Origin: Ambrosia x helenae
Lineage: Eukaryota > Streptophyta > Magnoliopsida > Asterales > Asteraceae
Direction: 5' to 3'
Length of the DNA stretch: 64,000 bases
Assembly: GCA_030844895.1 (NCBI GenBank)
Contig: CM061226.1
Span: 47,748,238 to 47,812,237, forward strand
Within the stretch, counting starts at the first letter, position 1. The number at the start of each line of letters is the position of its first letter. Of the stretch, positions 37,489 through 49,690 are shown one piece after another. The notes under the pieces were generated by a model. It was not told where the DNA came from. It was given only the letters and a program-made list of their open reading frames with translations, and ran no database searches. The translations under genes and the position numbers were made by a program.

Positions 37489-38194
37489 TATATTTTTTGA
37501 TAATAATTTCCCATATATATGTATAATATATATATATATATAGCATAGTATTAGGGGTCCAAATGCGTCACAAAATATTTTTAAAAGGTGATAAATGATG
37601 AAACTTGACGTTTTATTAATAATGTTTGTAACGTACAAGAAATTTAATACGAAATGTTACAAAATACAAGACATCATGCAACATATGCAATTAAACATTT
37701 AATACGCGCAAGGGTTCACTTAGTCTAGCATAATGTTCAATTAACGCATAAATAGGTCCGAACACGTGTTACTAAGTCATTGGGTGTATCCCGGGGTTCC
37801 TATCATGTTCCTAGATGTCAAATCATGTTCCGGGATGTCAAAATACGCTTACGACAGCAGTACACGCGATTAGGAAACTTACATGCAATTAGGAAAAGTC
37901 AATTGGTGAATAGGGGAGGTCAACTGGCGAGTAGGCTGCTAATCGCCTGATGTATCAGGCGATTAGACTGTAATCGCCTGATACATCAGGCGATTATAGT
38001 TCTATTCGCCTATAGTAATGCTGTCACGCGTTTTCGCGCATTTAACCCTCCAAATCCGATCCGAAACATGTAAAAACACCCAACATCCAACCTAAACCAT
38101 TTACCAACCCATTCCAAGCAAAAATCCCCAATTTATCTCAGCTCTAACGGCCTCGGTGCGATTATTTCCAAAAATGGCAAAGTACTAGGTTTCA

Positions 38195-41075
38195 TGTGAC
38201 ACCCGGCATGTTTAGGTCAACATTATATAAACACATAAGTCTACCTTAGCGAAAAACGATTATTAAACATACTTGACGGGTCAGAAGAGTCGGAACACAG
38301 TCCGTATTGTCCAGGGTTCAATGATTCGGGGGATCATTGGGTTAATTACACACACACGTAACGAGTCCCGTTGTTGGTGAATTACATAAACTAATTAAGT
38401 GTATATGTAGACAAATTGTCGTATGGTGGATTATATGCTTAGATGTGTTTAAATGATGTGTAGATAATCATCCGTGCTTAAATATGTTAAACATAGACTA
38501 AGGTTGCATGCTCGTATGTTAAGGTGTGTTAAACACGACAAACTGGAAAACTAGGAAAAACATAAGTCCTGATTCGACCACATCGAGTGGGCGAACCTGG
38601 AAATTAATCTTGGTTCGACCCTTAGCAAAGGGGCAAACCTGGAATATGGAAATGAAAAAGTTTCATTCGACCAGAACATGCACATTCGACCGTGAGAAAG
38701 GGGCGAATGTGGGTACATTCGACCATGTAAAAGGGGCGAATGTGGACTAGTATAAATACCACACTTTGTCATTTTTCACCATTTCACAAACCCTAAACGC
38801 CTCTAAACACTCTCTAGCAACTATAAACATTGGGGAAGGAGTTTTTGCCCTTGCTTTCTATAATCTAACCTACAAACATCTTCTACACAAAGATCTAAGG
38901 TGTGTTCTTCATTCTAAATCATTTTTAAAGCATTTCAATTCGTTTTCATTAAACCCCAAGAGTCCAGATCTGATTCAAACATGTTTTCATGGATAAAAAC
39001 CTTCCTAATATCTTTCTAAACAAAACATATTCATAAACAATGAGTTTTCATACAAATTAACATGTGTTAATGGTGTTTTATGTGGTGTTATGTATTGTTT
39101 GATGATTGATTGCTGTATAGATGTTATAACAATGATCTAGGACTGTTATTGATGATGATTTATGATTGAGATAGGTTACAATTGATTATTGATGATGTTT
39201 TGTTCATTTTGGGGATTTTGGGTTAGATCTAGGGCTTGTTCATGATGATAGTTATAAGGATATGATTGGGGGTTTCTTGTTCATGATAATCTGAGTATAT
39301 TAAGTTGATTATTGATTGATTTCAGAAAGTTTCCTAATTGGGTAAAGATTGCATGCGTTTGATGTGACATCTCCATAATTTGCTATTTTGGGTAACTCGT
39401 AAAACGAACGGATTTCGGGATAAAATTGGTAGGGTTTTGTAGGAATATGTTAATGATAGTTGACTACTGTGATTGGTGATGTTTCGTGATGTTTTCGGAC
39501 CGTTTAGATGCGTTTTGGTGCGTTTTATGAAACGCTGATGCAAACGGGCGAACGTGGAATAAAACGTGGTTCGAATGAGCGAACGTGGAACAAAACGTGG
39601 CTCAAACGGGCGAATGTGGCTCAAACGGGCAAACGTGGCTCAGATGGGCGAACGTGGAACAAAACGTGGCTCAAACGGGCGAACGTGGAAATGGGAAAAA
39701 CCACATTCGACCATCTGATGTCCGGAATGAGATTTTTGATGCAAAATAAGTGTTTTATGCTTGAAACTTATGTGTTAAACTTATGTGCATGACTAATTGA
39801 TGCAATGGGTCACCAACGGGATGTCGGGTCTGTCTAGTATGTCCGGTTAACGTTTAAACGCACTTTTTAACACATAGAGTCAAGATCTGGACAATCGGGG
39901 ACTAGTTAGCCTTCGGGTTAGTAGTCATCACACTTATGTAAACTCATTAATAGGCTGTTAATTGTCGGGAGTATCATACACGGGTTGGATCTCTAGTTAT
40001 CAAGAAGACGCACTCTAAGGTGAGTTCACGGCCCCTCTTTTATACACTTTTCTCTCGGGGGAGAAGCATGCCACACGTTTTAACAAATACAACGTTTATG
40101 TTTTGAAACACAACGCTTATGAAACATAACGCTTTTGAAACGCAACGCTTTTGAAACACAACGCTTTTGAAACACAACACTTATGAAACGCAACGCTTTT
40201 GAAACGCAACGCTTTTAGAAACATGACGCCTTTTGGGAATGTGACTCTTTTAAGAAACGTGACACGTTTGGCACTTGGCATATTTAACATTGGCATTTGA
40301 CACTTTTAAACATTGGCATGTGGCATATTAAAACATTGGCATTTTACACTTTTAAAGATTGGCATTTGGCATATTTAAACATTGGCACTTGACACTTTTA
40401 AACATTGACACTTGGCATTTGGCACTTGGCGCTTGGCACTTATTTACTATACGACGAAACCTAAGTCCCTATTGAAACCATGAATGTGCGGGGCACAACG
40501 TGGGAAATGTGGATAGATCTATCGGGCGTGACGAACCCCACCTGACGGCTAGGAGCCGGGCGGGTGCATATTTTCTCTACTTGACACTTGGCACATGGGC
40601 AGCAACTCAAGCAACGTTTGTTAGTAATGGTTTTAGCAACACGGTCGTAGTAGTAAGGGAACGTTTGTTATTTACTTGGAACTTTTGCACACTTGGCACT
40701 TTATGAGGAATCGCTTTACACATGAAAACGTTTACGAACTTAAAACCTGTGAACTCACCAGCATTATATGTTGACGTCTTTTTGGCATGTTTTCTCAGGT
40801 CGCTAAGGTAGCAGCATTGAGCATGGGCGCACGGAGTCTGACGGCGTCTAGGCATCATATGCATGTTTTGTTAAACATTTCAGACTTTGAGTTTTACTTT
40901 TAAGTGGTAATAATACATTTTGCTTCCGCTGTGTTAGAACGGTTTTGAAACTCAATGGTAGATTACGTTGTTTTCATATCATATAGATGTCGTTTATTGT
41001 GACCATTGACTTGGATCCTGGTGTGTCACGCGCCTCGCGGTAAAACCCCGCATGTGGAAATTTGAGGGTGTGACA
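38195..41075 (+). repeat. 5' LTR of element A
   Basis: 2,881 bp. TATA box TATAAATA at 38751-38758; TTCGACC/GGGCGAA hairpin block upstream (38570-38745); a GGGCGAACGTGG tandem block downstream (39535-39715); further short tandem arrays at 40074-40445. Predicted leader intron 40020-40798 between CTAAG/GTGAGT and TTTTCTCAG. Confidence 0.9.
40074..40445 (+). repeat. Two short tandem arrays in LTR A
   Basis: First array: about eight units of roughly 18 bp with core AACGCTTTTGAAACGC (40074-40225). Second: units around CATTGGCATTTGACAC (40255-40445). Both recur in the 3' LTR at about 43665-44025. They fall inside the predicted leader intron. Confidence 0.85.
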
Positions 41076-41300
41076 GATTGGTATCAGAGCCAATGGTTAT
41101 AGTGAACTAGGACTGCATGTAGAGTCTAGTCTATAGCCGAGTATCACACACATTAGACGGTCACACATATTTACGAGTCGTGTCATTTGGTAAACATACT
41201 AACCTTGTCGGGGTGTCGGTGTCCTCATCACGCAGTATCACATTATCTATCTTTTGTTATTCCTACCTTGGTTCTATCTTCTTCTTCGGGTTTGAAGATG

Positions 41301-41393
41301 AAGGGGCTTATCGTCCTTGATGAGGTGTGCACCCACCATCCCGAACGGCACAGGAGTGGCTCTGATACCATCTGTAACATCCGGCCCCTCTCA
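41301..41393 (-). mobile_element. Antisense Cassandra fragment inside element A
   Basis: The reverse complement reads Cassandra LTR end (GGCCGGATGTTACA), spacer GA, primer-binding site TGGTATCAGAGCC, then ACTCCTGTGCCGTTCGGG of the Cassandra interior. It replaces the end of the Tekay leader and the start of gag that element B retains. The left junction shares GGCTTATCG with the Tekay leader. Confidence 0.8.
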
Positions 41394-42235
41394 CTCCACC
41401 ACTGCGAACCTTGGTCTGGGTGAGGCCAATGCTATGCCGTGGTCCGAGTTTGTTCAGATGTTGAGGGCGGAGTATTGCCCAAGAGACGAGATTATGAAGC
41501 TGGAACACGAGTTTTGGAATCTGAAGATGGTTGGGTCAGAGATCGAGGAGTTTACTGCTAGGCACAACGAGTTGGCTATGATGTGTCCCGGTTTGGCTAC
41601 ACCGGAGTACCGGAGGATTGAGCACTACGTTGCTGGTTAGTGCCGGAGATTGTTGGGCTTGTTGCTGCTGTTGATCACACTACTATGTTGGCCACTGTTC
41701 GGGCAGCTCACAAGCTGACCAACATGAAGGTTGCTGAGGGCGTTCTACCTCCGAGGGGTGCTGCTGTGAAAGCCCCTGCGGACAACAAGAGGAAGTGGGA
41801 GAGTGCTGGGAAGAACATTGGGTCGTCTCAACAGCAGGTTAAGAGGCAGGACGTTGTGGGAGCGTCATCTGAGCAGAAGACTGGGGGTTATGTTGGTAAG
41901 AGTCCGAAGTGTCACACGTGTGGGTATCATCGTGTTGGGGGTTGTGATGAGTTTTGCTGTAATCGTTGTCAGTGAGTCGGCCACTTGGCTAAGGATTGCA
42001 GGGTCAATCTGCAGCCGAAACAGACTCAAGCGGTTGTCCCTGCTCCTGCTCCTCGGGGAAACCATGGGTGTTTAACTGTGGAGAGACTGGGCACTTCAGA
42101 CGGGACTGTCCTAAGCTGAAGCAAGGGACTGCAGGTGGTGCTGGGAACAACGAGGGTGGCGGTCGAGCTACTCCAGGTCGTGTTTATGTCATTGGCGCTA
42201 GGGAGAACCAGGAGGATCCTGATACTGTTACTGGT
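41394..42235 (+). pseudogene. Truncated gag of element A
   Basis: Begins in the middle of the Gag domain, after the Cassandra junction (GLGEANAMPWSEF), and runs through two zinc knuckles to DPDTVTG at the protease edge. Lesions include a frameshift at 41638, a TGA in the first knuckle at about 41974 and a shift near 42020. The second knuckle (FNCGETGHFRRDC) is intact apart from the first position. Intact Gag is 48 codons plus about 380 residues longer at the N-side. Confidence 0.85.
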
Positions 42236-42721
42236 GAGTATTCTTTTCTTGATTCTCGTTATGCTCGTATTCATTCTCGTTCACATTGTTTGGCGATTCG
42301 TATTCATTGTGTGCATTCAGTTTGGTATTTGGTCATCACTTTGCATTCATGAGTCTGATGCGGGTCCTTTGGAGATGCTACTTGGATGGTACCGGTGTGT
42401 CATTTATACCGATCACAGTAGTCTCTAGTAGGCCTTCGATCAGGAGGATTCATTGTTTTGTATTCACTTTGGGAGGGCGGTTCCCCGGCATAGAGTATAT
42501 GTTGATATCATCTCTCGTTCGTGGTTATTATTTCGTTTGTGTTCTGGGAAACGTTACTTGGGTTAGGTCGACACTCATTACTGTCGAAGAGTGAATCTCG
42601 GGGCGAGATTCCTTTCAACAGGGGGATGATGTGACGATCGGGAAAATTTTTCTTTTTATCGCTTCGTTCTCTTTGACTTCGGGAAATTTTCGGGACGAAA
42701 ATTCTTTCAACAGGGGGATGA
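42236..42721 (+). other. Pol remnant and tandem polypurine tracts of element A
   Basis: After gag comes a short segment of unclear origin, then an RNase H remnant YTDHSSL (about 42402-42422). Two polypurine tracts AACAGGGGGATGATG follow, before TGTGAC at 42630 and at 42722; only the second starts the LTR. Confidence 0.75.
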
Positions 42722-44653
42722 TGTGACACCCGGCATGTTTAGGTCAACATTTTATAAACACATAAGTCTACCTTAGCAAAAAAACGTTTATTAAACATAC
42801 TTGACGGGTCAGTAGAGTCGGAACACAGTCCGTATTGTCTAGGGTTCAATGATTCGGGGGATCATTGGGTTAATTACACACACACACGTAACGAGTCCCG
42901 TTGTTGGTGAATTACATAAACTAATTAAGTGTATGTGTAGACTAATTGTCGTATGGTGGATTATATGCTTAGATGTGTTTAAATGATGTGTAGATAATCA
43001 TCCGTGCTTAAATATGTTAAACATAGACTAGGGTTGCATGCTCGTATGTTAAGGTGCGTTAAAATGCGTTAAACAGGACAAACTGGAAAACTAGGAAAAA
43101 CATAAGTCCTGGTTCGACCACATCGAGTGGCCGAACCTGGAAATTAATCTTGGTTCGACCCTTAGCAAAGGGGCGAACCTGGAATGTGGAAATGAAAAAG
43201 TTTCATTCGACCAGAACATGCACATTCGACCCTGAGAAAGGGGCGAATGTGGGTACATTCAACCATGTAAATGGGAAAAACCACATTCGACCATCTGATG
43301 TCCGGAATGAGATTTTTGATGCAAACTAAGTGTTTTATGCTTGAAACTTATGTGTTAAACTTATGTGCATGACTAATTGATGTAATGGGTCACCAACGGG
43401 ATGTCGGGTCTGTCTGGTATGTCCGGTTAACGTTTAAACGCACTTTTTAACACATAGAGTCAAGATCTGGACAATCGGGGACTAGTTAGCCTTCGGGTTA
43501 GTAGTCATCACACTTATGTAAACTCATTAATAAGCTGTTAATTGTCGGGAGTATCATACACGGGTTGGATCTCTAGTTATCAAGAAGACGCACTCTAAGG
43601 TGAGTTCACGGCCCCTCTTTTATACACTTTTCTCTCGGGGGAGAAGCATGCCACACGTTTTAATAAATACAACGTTTATGTTTTGAAACGCAACGCTTAT
43701 GAAACATAACGCTTTTGAAACGCAACGCTTTTGAAACACAACGCTTTTGAAACACAACACTTATGAAACGCGACGCTTTTGAAACGCAACGCTTTTAGAA
43801 ACATGACGCCTTTTGGGAATGTGACTCTTTTAAGAAACATGACACGTTTGGCACTTGGCATATTTAACATTGGCATTTGACACTTTTAAACATTGGCATT
43901 TGGCATATTTAAACATTGGCATTTTACACTTTTAAACATTGGCATTTGGCATATTTAAACATTGGCACTTGACACTTTTAAACATTGACACTTGGCATTT
44001 GGCACTTGGCGCTTGGCACTTATTTACTATACGACGAAACCTAAGTCCCTATTGAAACCATGAATGTGCGGGGCACAACGGGGAAATGTGGATAGATCTA
44101 TCGGGCGTGACGAACCCCACCTGATGGCTGGGAGTCGGGCGGGTGCATATTGTCTCTACTTGACACTTGGCACATGGGCAGCAACTCGAGCAACGTTTGT
44201 CAGTAATGGTTTTAGCAACACAGTCGTAGTAGTAAGGGAACGTTTGTTATTTACTTGGAACTTTTGCACACTTGGCACTTTATGAGGAATCGCTTTACAC
44301 ATGAAAACGTTTACGAACTTAAAACCTGTGAACTCGCCAGCAGTATATGTTGACGTCTTTTTGGCATGTTTTCTCAGGTTGCTAAAGTAGCAGCATTGAG
44401 CATAGGCGCACAGAGTCTCACGGCGTCTAGGGATCATATGCATGTTTTGTTAAACATTTCAGACTTTGAGTTTTACTTTTAAGTTGTAATAATACATTTT
44501 GATTCCGCTGTGTTAGAACGGTTTTGAAACTCAATGGTAGTTTACGTTGTCTTCATATCATATAGATGTCGTTTATTGTGACCGTTGACTTGATCCTGGT
44601 GTGTCACGCGCCTCGCGGTAAAACTCCGCAAGTGGAAATTTGAGGGTGTGACA
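42722..44653 (+). repeat. 3' LTR of element A, promoter deleted
   Basis: 1,932 bp, about 950 bp shorter than its partner. The piece corresponding to about 38729-39690 of the 5' LTR is absent at 43267-43270, with a short A-rich microhomology at the joint. The loss includes the TATA box and the transcription-start region, so this LTR is unlikely to act as a promoter. Confidence 0.9.
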
Positions 44654-45814
44654 TTTCATTAACTATGAAATCTTTCCTTAAATAGTAAAGATCAGATTAC
44701 ACCTCCTACAACTTGCAAATCATCATTCCTATGTTATAACATCATTCTAGCATGATTCCTAACAATAAACAAGCAATGAATCATATCATAACATCCTAAT
44801 TCTTCAAGAATCACCCAAATGGGTCAAAATGCATACTTTCATCTAAACACTATAACAATAGCTTAAACTCATAGATAATCATCCTAACAACTCCTACACA
44901 TCAGAAGTACATCAAATTCATGGAAACATTCATGTTATAATCACCAAAAATCATCATATGCATCAATACTTCACATATAGCAAGTATTATGGTGTAGACT
45001 TGTTTTAGAACTCATTTCCAAGGTTTTTAAAGACACATTCTTATCAAAACAAGGTCTGGACTTTTGGGGAACCAAAACAATAACATTACAAAGGCTTGGG
45101 ATGAAGAACACACCTTGGATTTTATCAAAGAAAGGTGTGTAAGCTTGGAAATGGTGAGTTTTGAAGCAAAACAAGTTCCAGAGGTGTTTTAAGGTGTGTG
45201 GGAGGCTTAGGATCAGTTAGGGTTGCACAAATGGTGTTTGGGGAGTCAAGGGTTGTATTTATAGGTGTTTTGACTCGTGCATATCAGATCAGGCGAGTAG
45301 GGGATCAGTACAGGCGATTAGAGCCTCTAATCGCCTATATACTGGCGATTAGAAGCCCTAATCGCCAGTAATCATTCCTATTCGCCTATAGAAGTGGCGA
45401 TTAGGAGCCTTCCTGGTTCCTAATCGCCTGTAGGGTTCCAGGATGAGTTTTTGGCGCGTTAAACACTATTTTAACACATATAAACACGTATTCACATACC
45501 GACAAGTCACATAATGATTACAAACACATAATGCACGATAACTAACACGTTTTCATCCGTTCACCAATTCCCGGGACTCGAGGCTTGCGTGTGTGCGTTA
45601 AACCTGGTGATTCCATGAATCACCAATCCTTGTACCCATGGTTATGGACCAACTCCCGATGATCCCGCGGATCATTGTAATGACTCCCGATGATTCCCAG
45701 AATCATCGTAACGACTCGACTGACCCAATTAAGTACGTAATATGCATGACTCGCTAAGGTAGACTTACTAGTTTAGTCAATGTTACTAATCTGAGTTTGC
45801 CGGGTGTCACGTAT

Positions 45815-46630
45815 GTAATACGAATAGATTACCAAATTTTAAGAAAATTCATAATTTATCATTTGAGTCTTCAAATGATAAACAACACATAAATATCAAT
45901 ATCATAAAACATTAAGAGTGTTTCCACATGAAACTTTGACTAACTAAAGTAATTGAAATGTTATTAGTGAGGGGGCGTACTTTAGCCTATAAGTGAATGC
46001 TCATCCCGAGAGTTCCCAGGTCGGCATACGGGTCCCTCGTCTGATTGGGATTTATGCGAAATGCCAGGCCTAGACAGAAAACTCAGGATACAGGCGCTCA
46101 CCCTTGCACGTGCCCCATCACTAGTGAATTCCAAAACTTAGCGAGACTAAAATCGAGATGCAGAAATAGATCCTTAAGATGTGGATTTCACTCCTAACTA
46201 AAAGATGTATTTCAAAATTGAAAGCTATTGTGGAATGAATCTAATCACTAAGTTAAGGATATCACTCCCAGCTTAGTGGTTAAGTTTCTTTTTTGAAGGA
46301 AATATTCTTTGAGGTGTGGATGTCACTCATATCTCAAAGATATATTCCTAAAATAAATAACATATAGAGGAGTGAAACTAATCACCAAGGTATGGATGTC
46401 ACTCCTATCTTGGTGATATCGTTTCGTTTGTGAAATACGAGCACATTCTTTACTAAGCAAAATACCGAAAGAATAATGAAAAAGTATCATAGAAAAAATA
46501 CCTTAAAAGAAAATATAAGAATAAAGAGAAATATACACGAGAGGACTCGTGAAAGTAAGCTTAGTTATAGTCTAGGCTAAAAGGCATTCTAATAACCTAA
46601 TTCCCTATAACCATGGCACTGATACCAATC
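45815..46630 (-). other. Leader of the family-2 element
   Basis: Non-coding. The reverse of about 46617-46629 is TTGGTATCAGTGCC, a primer-binding site one base off the initiator-Met-tRNA match. At 46180-46430 three related segments recur around GATGTCACTC. No gag is recognisable. Confidence 0.65.
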
Positions 46631-49335
46631 TGTAACACCCCAACCGATGGCGGAAACATCGAGGTGTCACGTAGTGACGATTGTTCAATAGCTCCTGGAC
46701 TAAAAGTGTAAATAATGATACATAGATTAAATAGTTTATTACATTGAAATGAAATACAACAGTTCTAAATGGCAACTAAACTGAAATACAATAAATCAAA
46801 ATCTAAATATATATCCGAAAGCTTAAAGAATGCATCTCAAAATAACCTGAAACATGTACAAAATAATTTTGTCAATACAAAATTGTATTGGTGAGCATAC
46901 CCTGTTTTGAATACATATAGTATAAAAACGTTTCGTAATTCATGTGTTGTATACCGTTTGCAAATATGTAATAAGTAGTATCAGTCAAAACCAAGCCTAA
47001 ATGAATGAGACTAACACATGACTAACAATTTGAATAATGAATTAACAAGACAATGACCAAGATTCTCTCAACAGAGTCTCAAGGGGTATACCATAGTACT
47101 ATTCATTGAAATGTTAGGCCGCCTCACGGTTAATGATTTTGACAAGCATAAATACACACCAAATCACATAAGGCAAACACACATGAGAATTGCATTAAGT
47201 ATAAGAATAACATTTGATAATAGTGTACATGAGTAGCCCCAAAATAGTAAAACATGAAAAGGGGAAAGATATACTCACAGTTTGCAAAAGCGATCAAAAT
47301 CCAACTTAAGCGGTCGTGAGCTAAGTAATGGGAATTCCGATGAATTCAACCTATAACGTTTATGAATACTAATAAGGAATTGTTTAAGAGTCTAAAGTAT
47401 CTAGGGTTCTAAGGCATTAGGGTTTGCTAAGTCGATTTGGGGAATTAGAGTTTTTTTTATAATAAATCGAATTAATATAGAAGTTGTATATTAAAAATAG
47501 TATATCAAAGTTTATAAATGCGGTTTAGGTAATATAGTTATTACCAATTTAATATTTAGATAAAAATGTGTTTTGAATAATTAAAGCAAAATAATTCAGT
47601 TAATTACTTAACTAAATTAAAATAAATACAATAATCATAAATGTATAAATAAATAATTATGTGTTACACAATGATCCCACAACTAATAACTACGACTTTC
47701 AAACATGAGACTATTTCTATTTAATAGGAAAAGTACTTTATAAAATAGATGTTTAAATAGTATAATTTAATAAATGATTAATTATGTCCATTTAAACGTA
47801 AATAAGACTAAAAAATACAAGACATGATCCAAAATTCTGATTTTTATAGAAAATGGATGTTTACTGATGTAAGTTAGTGAAAATAATTTTCCCATAATTT
47901 TTATAAACTTATTTATATTTAAAACTTATTTAATGAGATTAAATCATGTTTAAATGATTAAAAAGAGGAAAATTAATAAAACTAATTGTTTTCTGGACCA
48001 AATATTTTTATTTCAGTTCATGATAATTAGAAATAATTTCCCAAAAAGTTTGAGATCAAAATCATTAAAAATGAATTTTTAATCAATTAAATACGATTAA
48101 AAAATAAATTCAATAAAAATATAAAAATAAGTCATTTTCCAGAAAATAAAAGTGTGGTAATTTTCTTTATGGTATCAAGATGCTACTCCTAAATTGTTAT
48201 AATTTTTGGGGCAAAAATGGATTTATTATGAATATTCTAAGAATAATGCATTAATATAAATATTTTAAATAACAAAATGAACAAAAAAAATGCAAAAATA
48301 TGCCACAAGCTCGCTGCTGAGGGGAATCGAACCCGGGTCCCCTCTATGCAAACCTTTAGCACTAACCACTACTCCACTAGTCACTTGTTGTTTTAACTCA
48401 AAAATAATTCCATTTAAACATTACTAGTATGTTCATCTTCTTCCCCAAACGCAAGACCCAAGAACCCTAACCCTAGATTTTTCGATAATCTAAGATAGAC
48501 AAGATTTATGGATCTGTAATTGAGGACTATTAATCAGAATCTAATGCTAAATGAAATGGCACAAAAAAACGGACTTACAATCACGTTTCATAATCGGAAA
48601 TAAAGAAACTGAGTCGGAACTAAAAGGGCCGATTCCTACATCTTCTGGACAGAATTAGCTACATTTTAAGAGGGTTTTCGAAGATACATAGTGCAGAAAT
48701 GAGATGGTGGGATCAATTTATAGTGTGGTTTAAGAAAAAAAATCGTTTTTGTGTCCATTAAAGTTCCAATCAGTTGTAGTATTAAACCCAAATTAAAACT
48801 TGTTTAACCGTTATAAAATCGTGTTATGAACATTGTAACTGTTCTATAATGATGGAGAATGATAAAAGACGCGATTAAAGACCTCTAAAACGCGTTAAAT
48901 CTCAAAATATAATGTTTCCGGAAAGAATTCCGGTGGCCGGAATCCACTCCGAAGGGGACAGAAGGAGGCAAAACTGATTTTTGAAAGTTTGGATAATTGG
49001 CAGAAAAGGTCCCTCAACTTAAACTTAGTTATTTATATAATAATTTGTTAGTTTTTTTTTCTATATAAAGCTTAACCAAGTTAAGTTAATCTAACCAAAG
49101 AGTTTCTAAAACTTTATAAAACTTGAAATTTTTATAGAATCTTTTACGAATACGTTTCAACACTCGCATTTGATTAAAACTTATACCCGATCCTTAATAA
49201 ATATAAATGATAAAAAAAATTTAGTTCGCTCTTAAAATTAAATTTGAAAACGACGAAACTTACAGGGACTATAATGGAAATATTTGAAGGGCTATTATTG
49301 TCAATTTGACGAAGACGAGGGTGGCGGATGTCACA
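46631..49335 (-). repeat. 5' LTR of the family-2 element
   Basis: 2,705 bp, TGTAACACCCCAACC to GCGGATGTCACA on the plus strand. The first 40 bases match the start of the solo LTR at 35056 almost exactly. Minus-strand TATA box TATAAATT at about 48715-48723; sense tRNA-like cassette at 48310-48385; AT-rich middle. Confidence 0.8.
48310..48385 (-). other. tRNA-like cassette (sense to its LTR)
   Basis: Minus-strand B box GGTTCGATTCC (complement of 48323-48333) and an A-box-like TAGTGGAGTAGTGG. About 330 bp downstream of the TATA box, the same spacing as in the other two family-2 LTRs. Confidence 0.65.
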
Positions 49336-49690
49336 GATAGGCAGGAAAAGACGAAGGAATAAAATCGGTGGTGAGTGGTTGTGGTGGGTGGTGGTCAGTG
49401 GCAACGATGGTAGGTGGTGATATGTGGTGGTAGCGGCGGTGGTGGATGGCGGCAGCGGTGGTGGCGATGGTGGAAAGTGGAGGTGGATGGCCGTGATGGT
49501 GGGTGGGCGATGATGGTTAGCAGTGGCGGTGGTGGGTGGTGGTTGCTGGCGGTGTGTGGCGGTAGCATGATGGTGAGTGGCAACGCCGGTGGTGGGTGGT
49601 GGCAACGGTGGCGATGGGTGGAGGTGGATGGATGTGATGGTGGGTGGGTGAAGATGGTGAGTAGTGGCGGTGGTGGGTGGAGATAGTGCT
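49336..49690. repeat. G-rich GGTGGTGGGTGG minisatellite
   Basis: Degenerate repeats of GGTGG, GGTGGGTGG and GGATGG words on the plus strand with strong G/C strand asymmetry and many G-runs of two or three, so it could form G-quadruplexes. It opens long but meaningless Pro/His or Gly ORFs. Confidence 0.85.

Larger units (their letters stand above)
35056..37661 (-). repeat. Solo LTR of family 2
   Basis: 2,606 bp, TGTAACACCCCAACC at the left and GAAATGTTACA at the right, flanked by a perfect AAATA duplication (35051-35055 and 37662-37666). A minus-strand TATA box TATAAATT lies at about 37128-37135. A very AT-rich stretch at 35990-36560 matches the end of the window. It has three tRNA-like cassettes, two sense and one antisense. 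The LTR's 3' end has a hairpin CGATG...CATCG. No protein is encoded. Confidence 0.85.
38195..44653 (+). mobile_element. Gag-only Tekay derivative A (TR-GAG type)
   Basis: Non-autonomous LTR element with perfect TTTCA duplication (38190-38194 and 44654-44658). 5' LTR 38195-41075, primer-binding site TGGTATCAGAGCC at 41079, a leader, an antisense Cassandra piece (41301-41393), broken gag, a small RNase H remnant, two polypurine tracts, and 3' LTR 42722-44653. Protease to integrase is missing. The same pol junction as in element B indicates that the pol-less form multiplied as a lineage, relying on proteins from intact relatives. Confidence 0.9.
34057..45809 (-). mobile_element. Solo Tekay-type LTR, split by two insertions
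   Basis: LTR pieces are at 34057-35055, 37662-38194 and 44654-45809, about 2.68 kb together. On the plus strand it starts TGTCACACCCCC and ends GGGTGTCA. Flanks share CGTATG, giving a 5-bp duplication whose exact offset is ambiguous by one or two bases. With no interior sequence it is a solo LTR, the product of LTR-LTR recombination. A minus-strand TATA box (TATAAATA) lies at about 45256-45263. CTAATCGCC/GGCGATTAG hairpin blocks lie at 45283-45440 and 37862-38030. Confidence 0.8.

Noticed and set aside
40500..40864. ORFs of 68 and 85 codons in LTR A, with relatives near 44064-44443
   Set aside because: They cover the predicted leader intron and its acceptor, on both strands, with no protein resemblance.
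35056..49335. 35056-37661 and 46631-49335 as the two LTRs of one element
   Set aside because: The first has its own AAATA duplication and lies inside a solo Tekay LTR, so it is a separate solo insertion.
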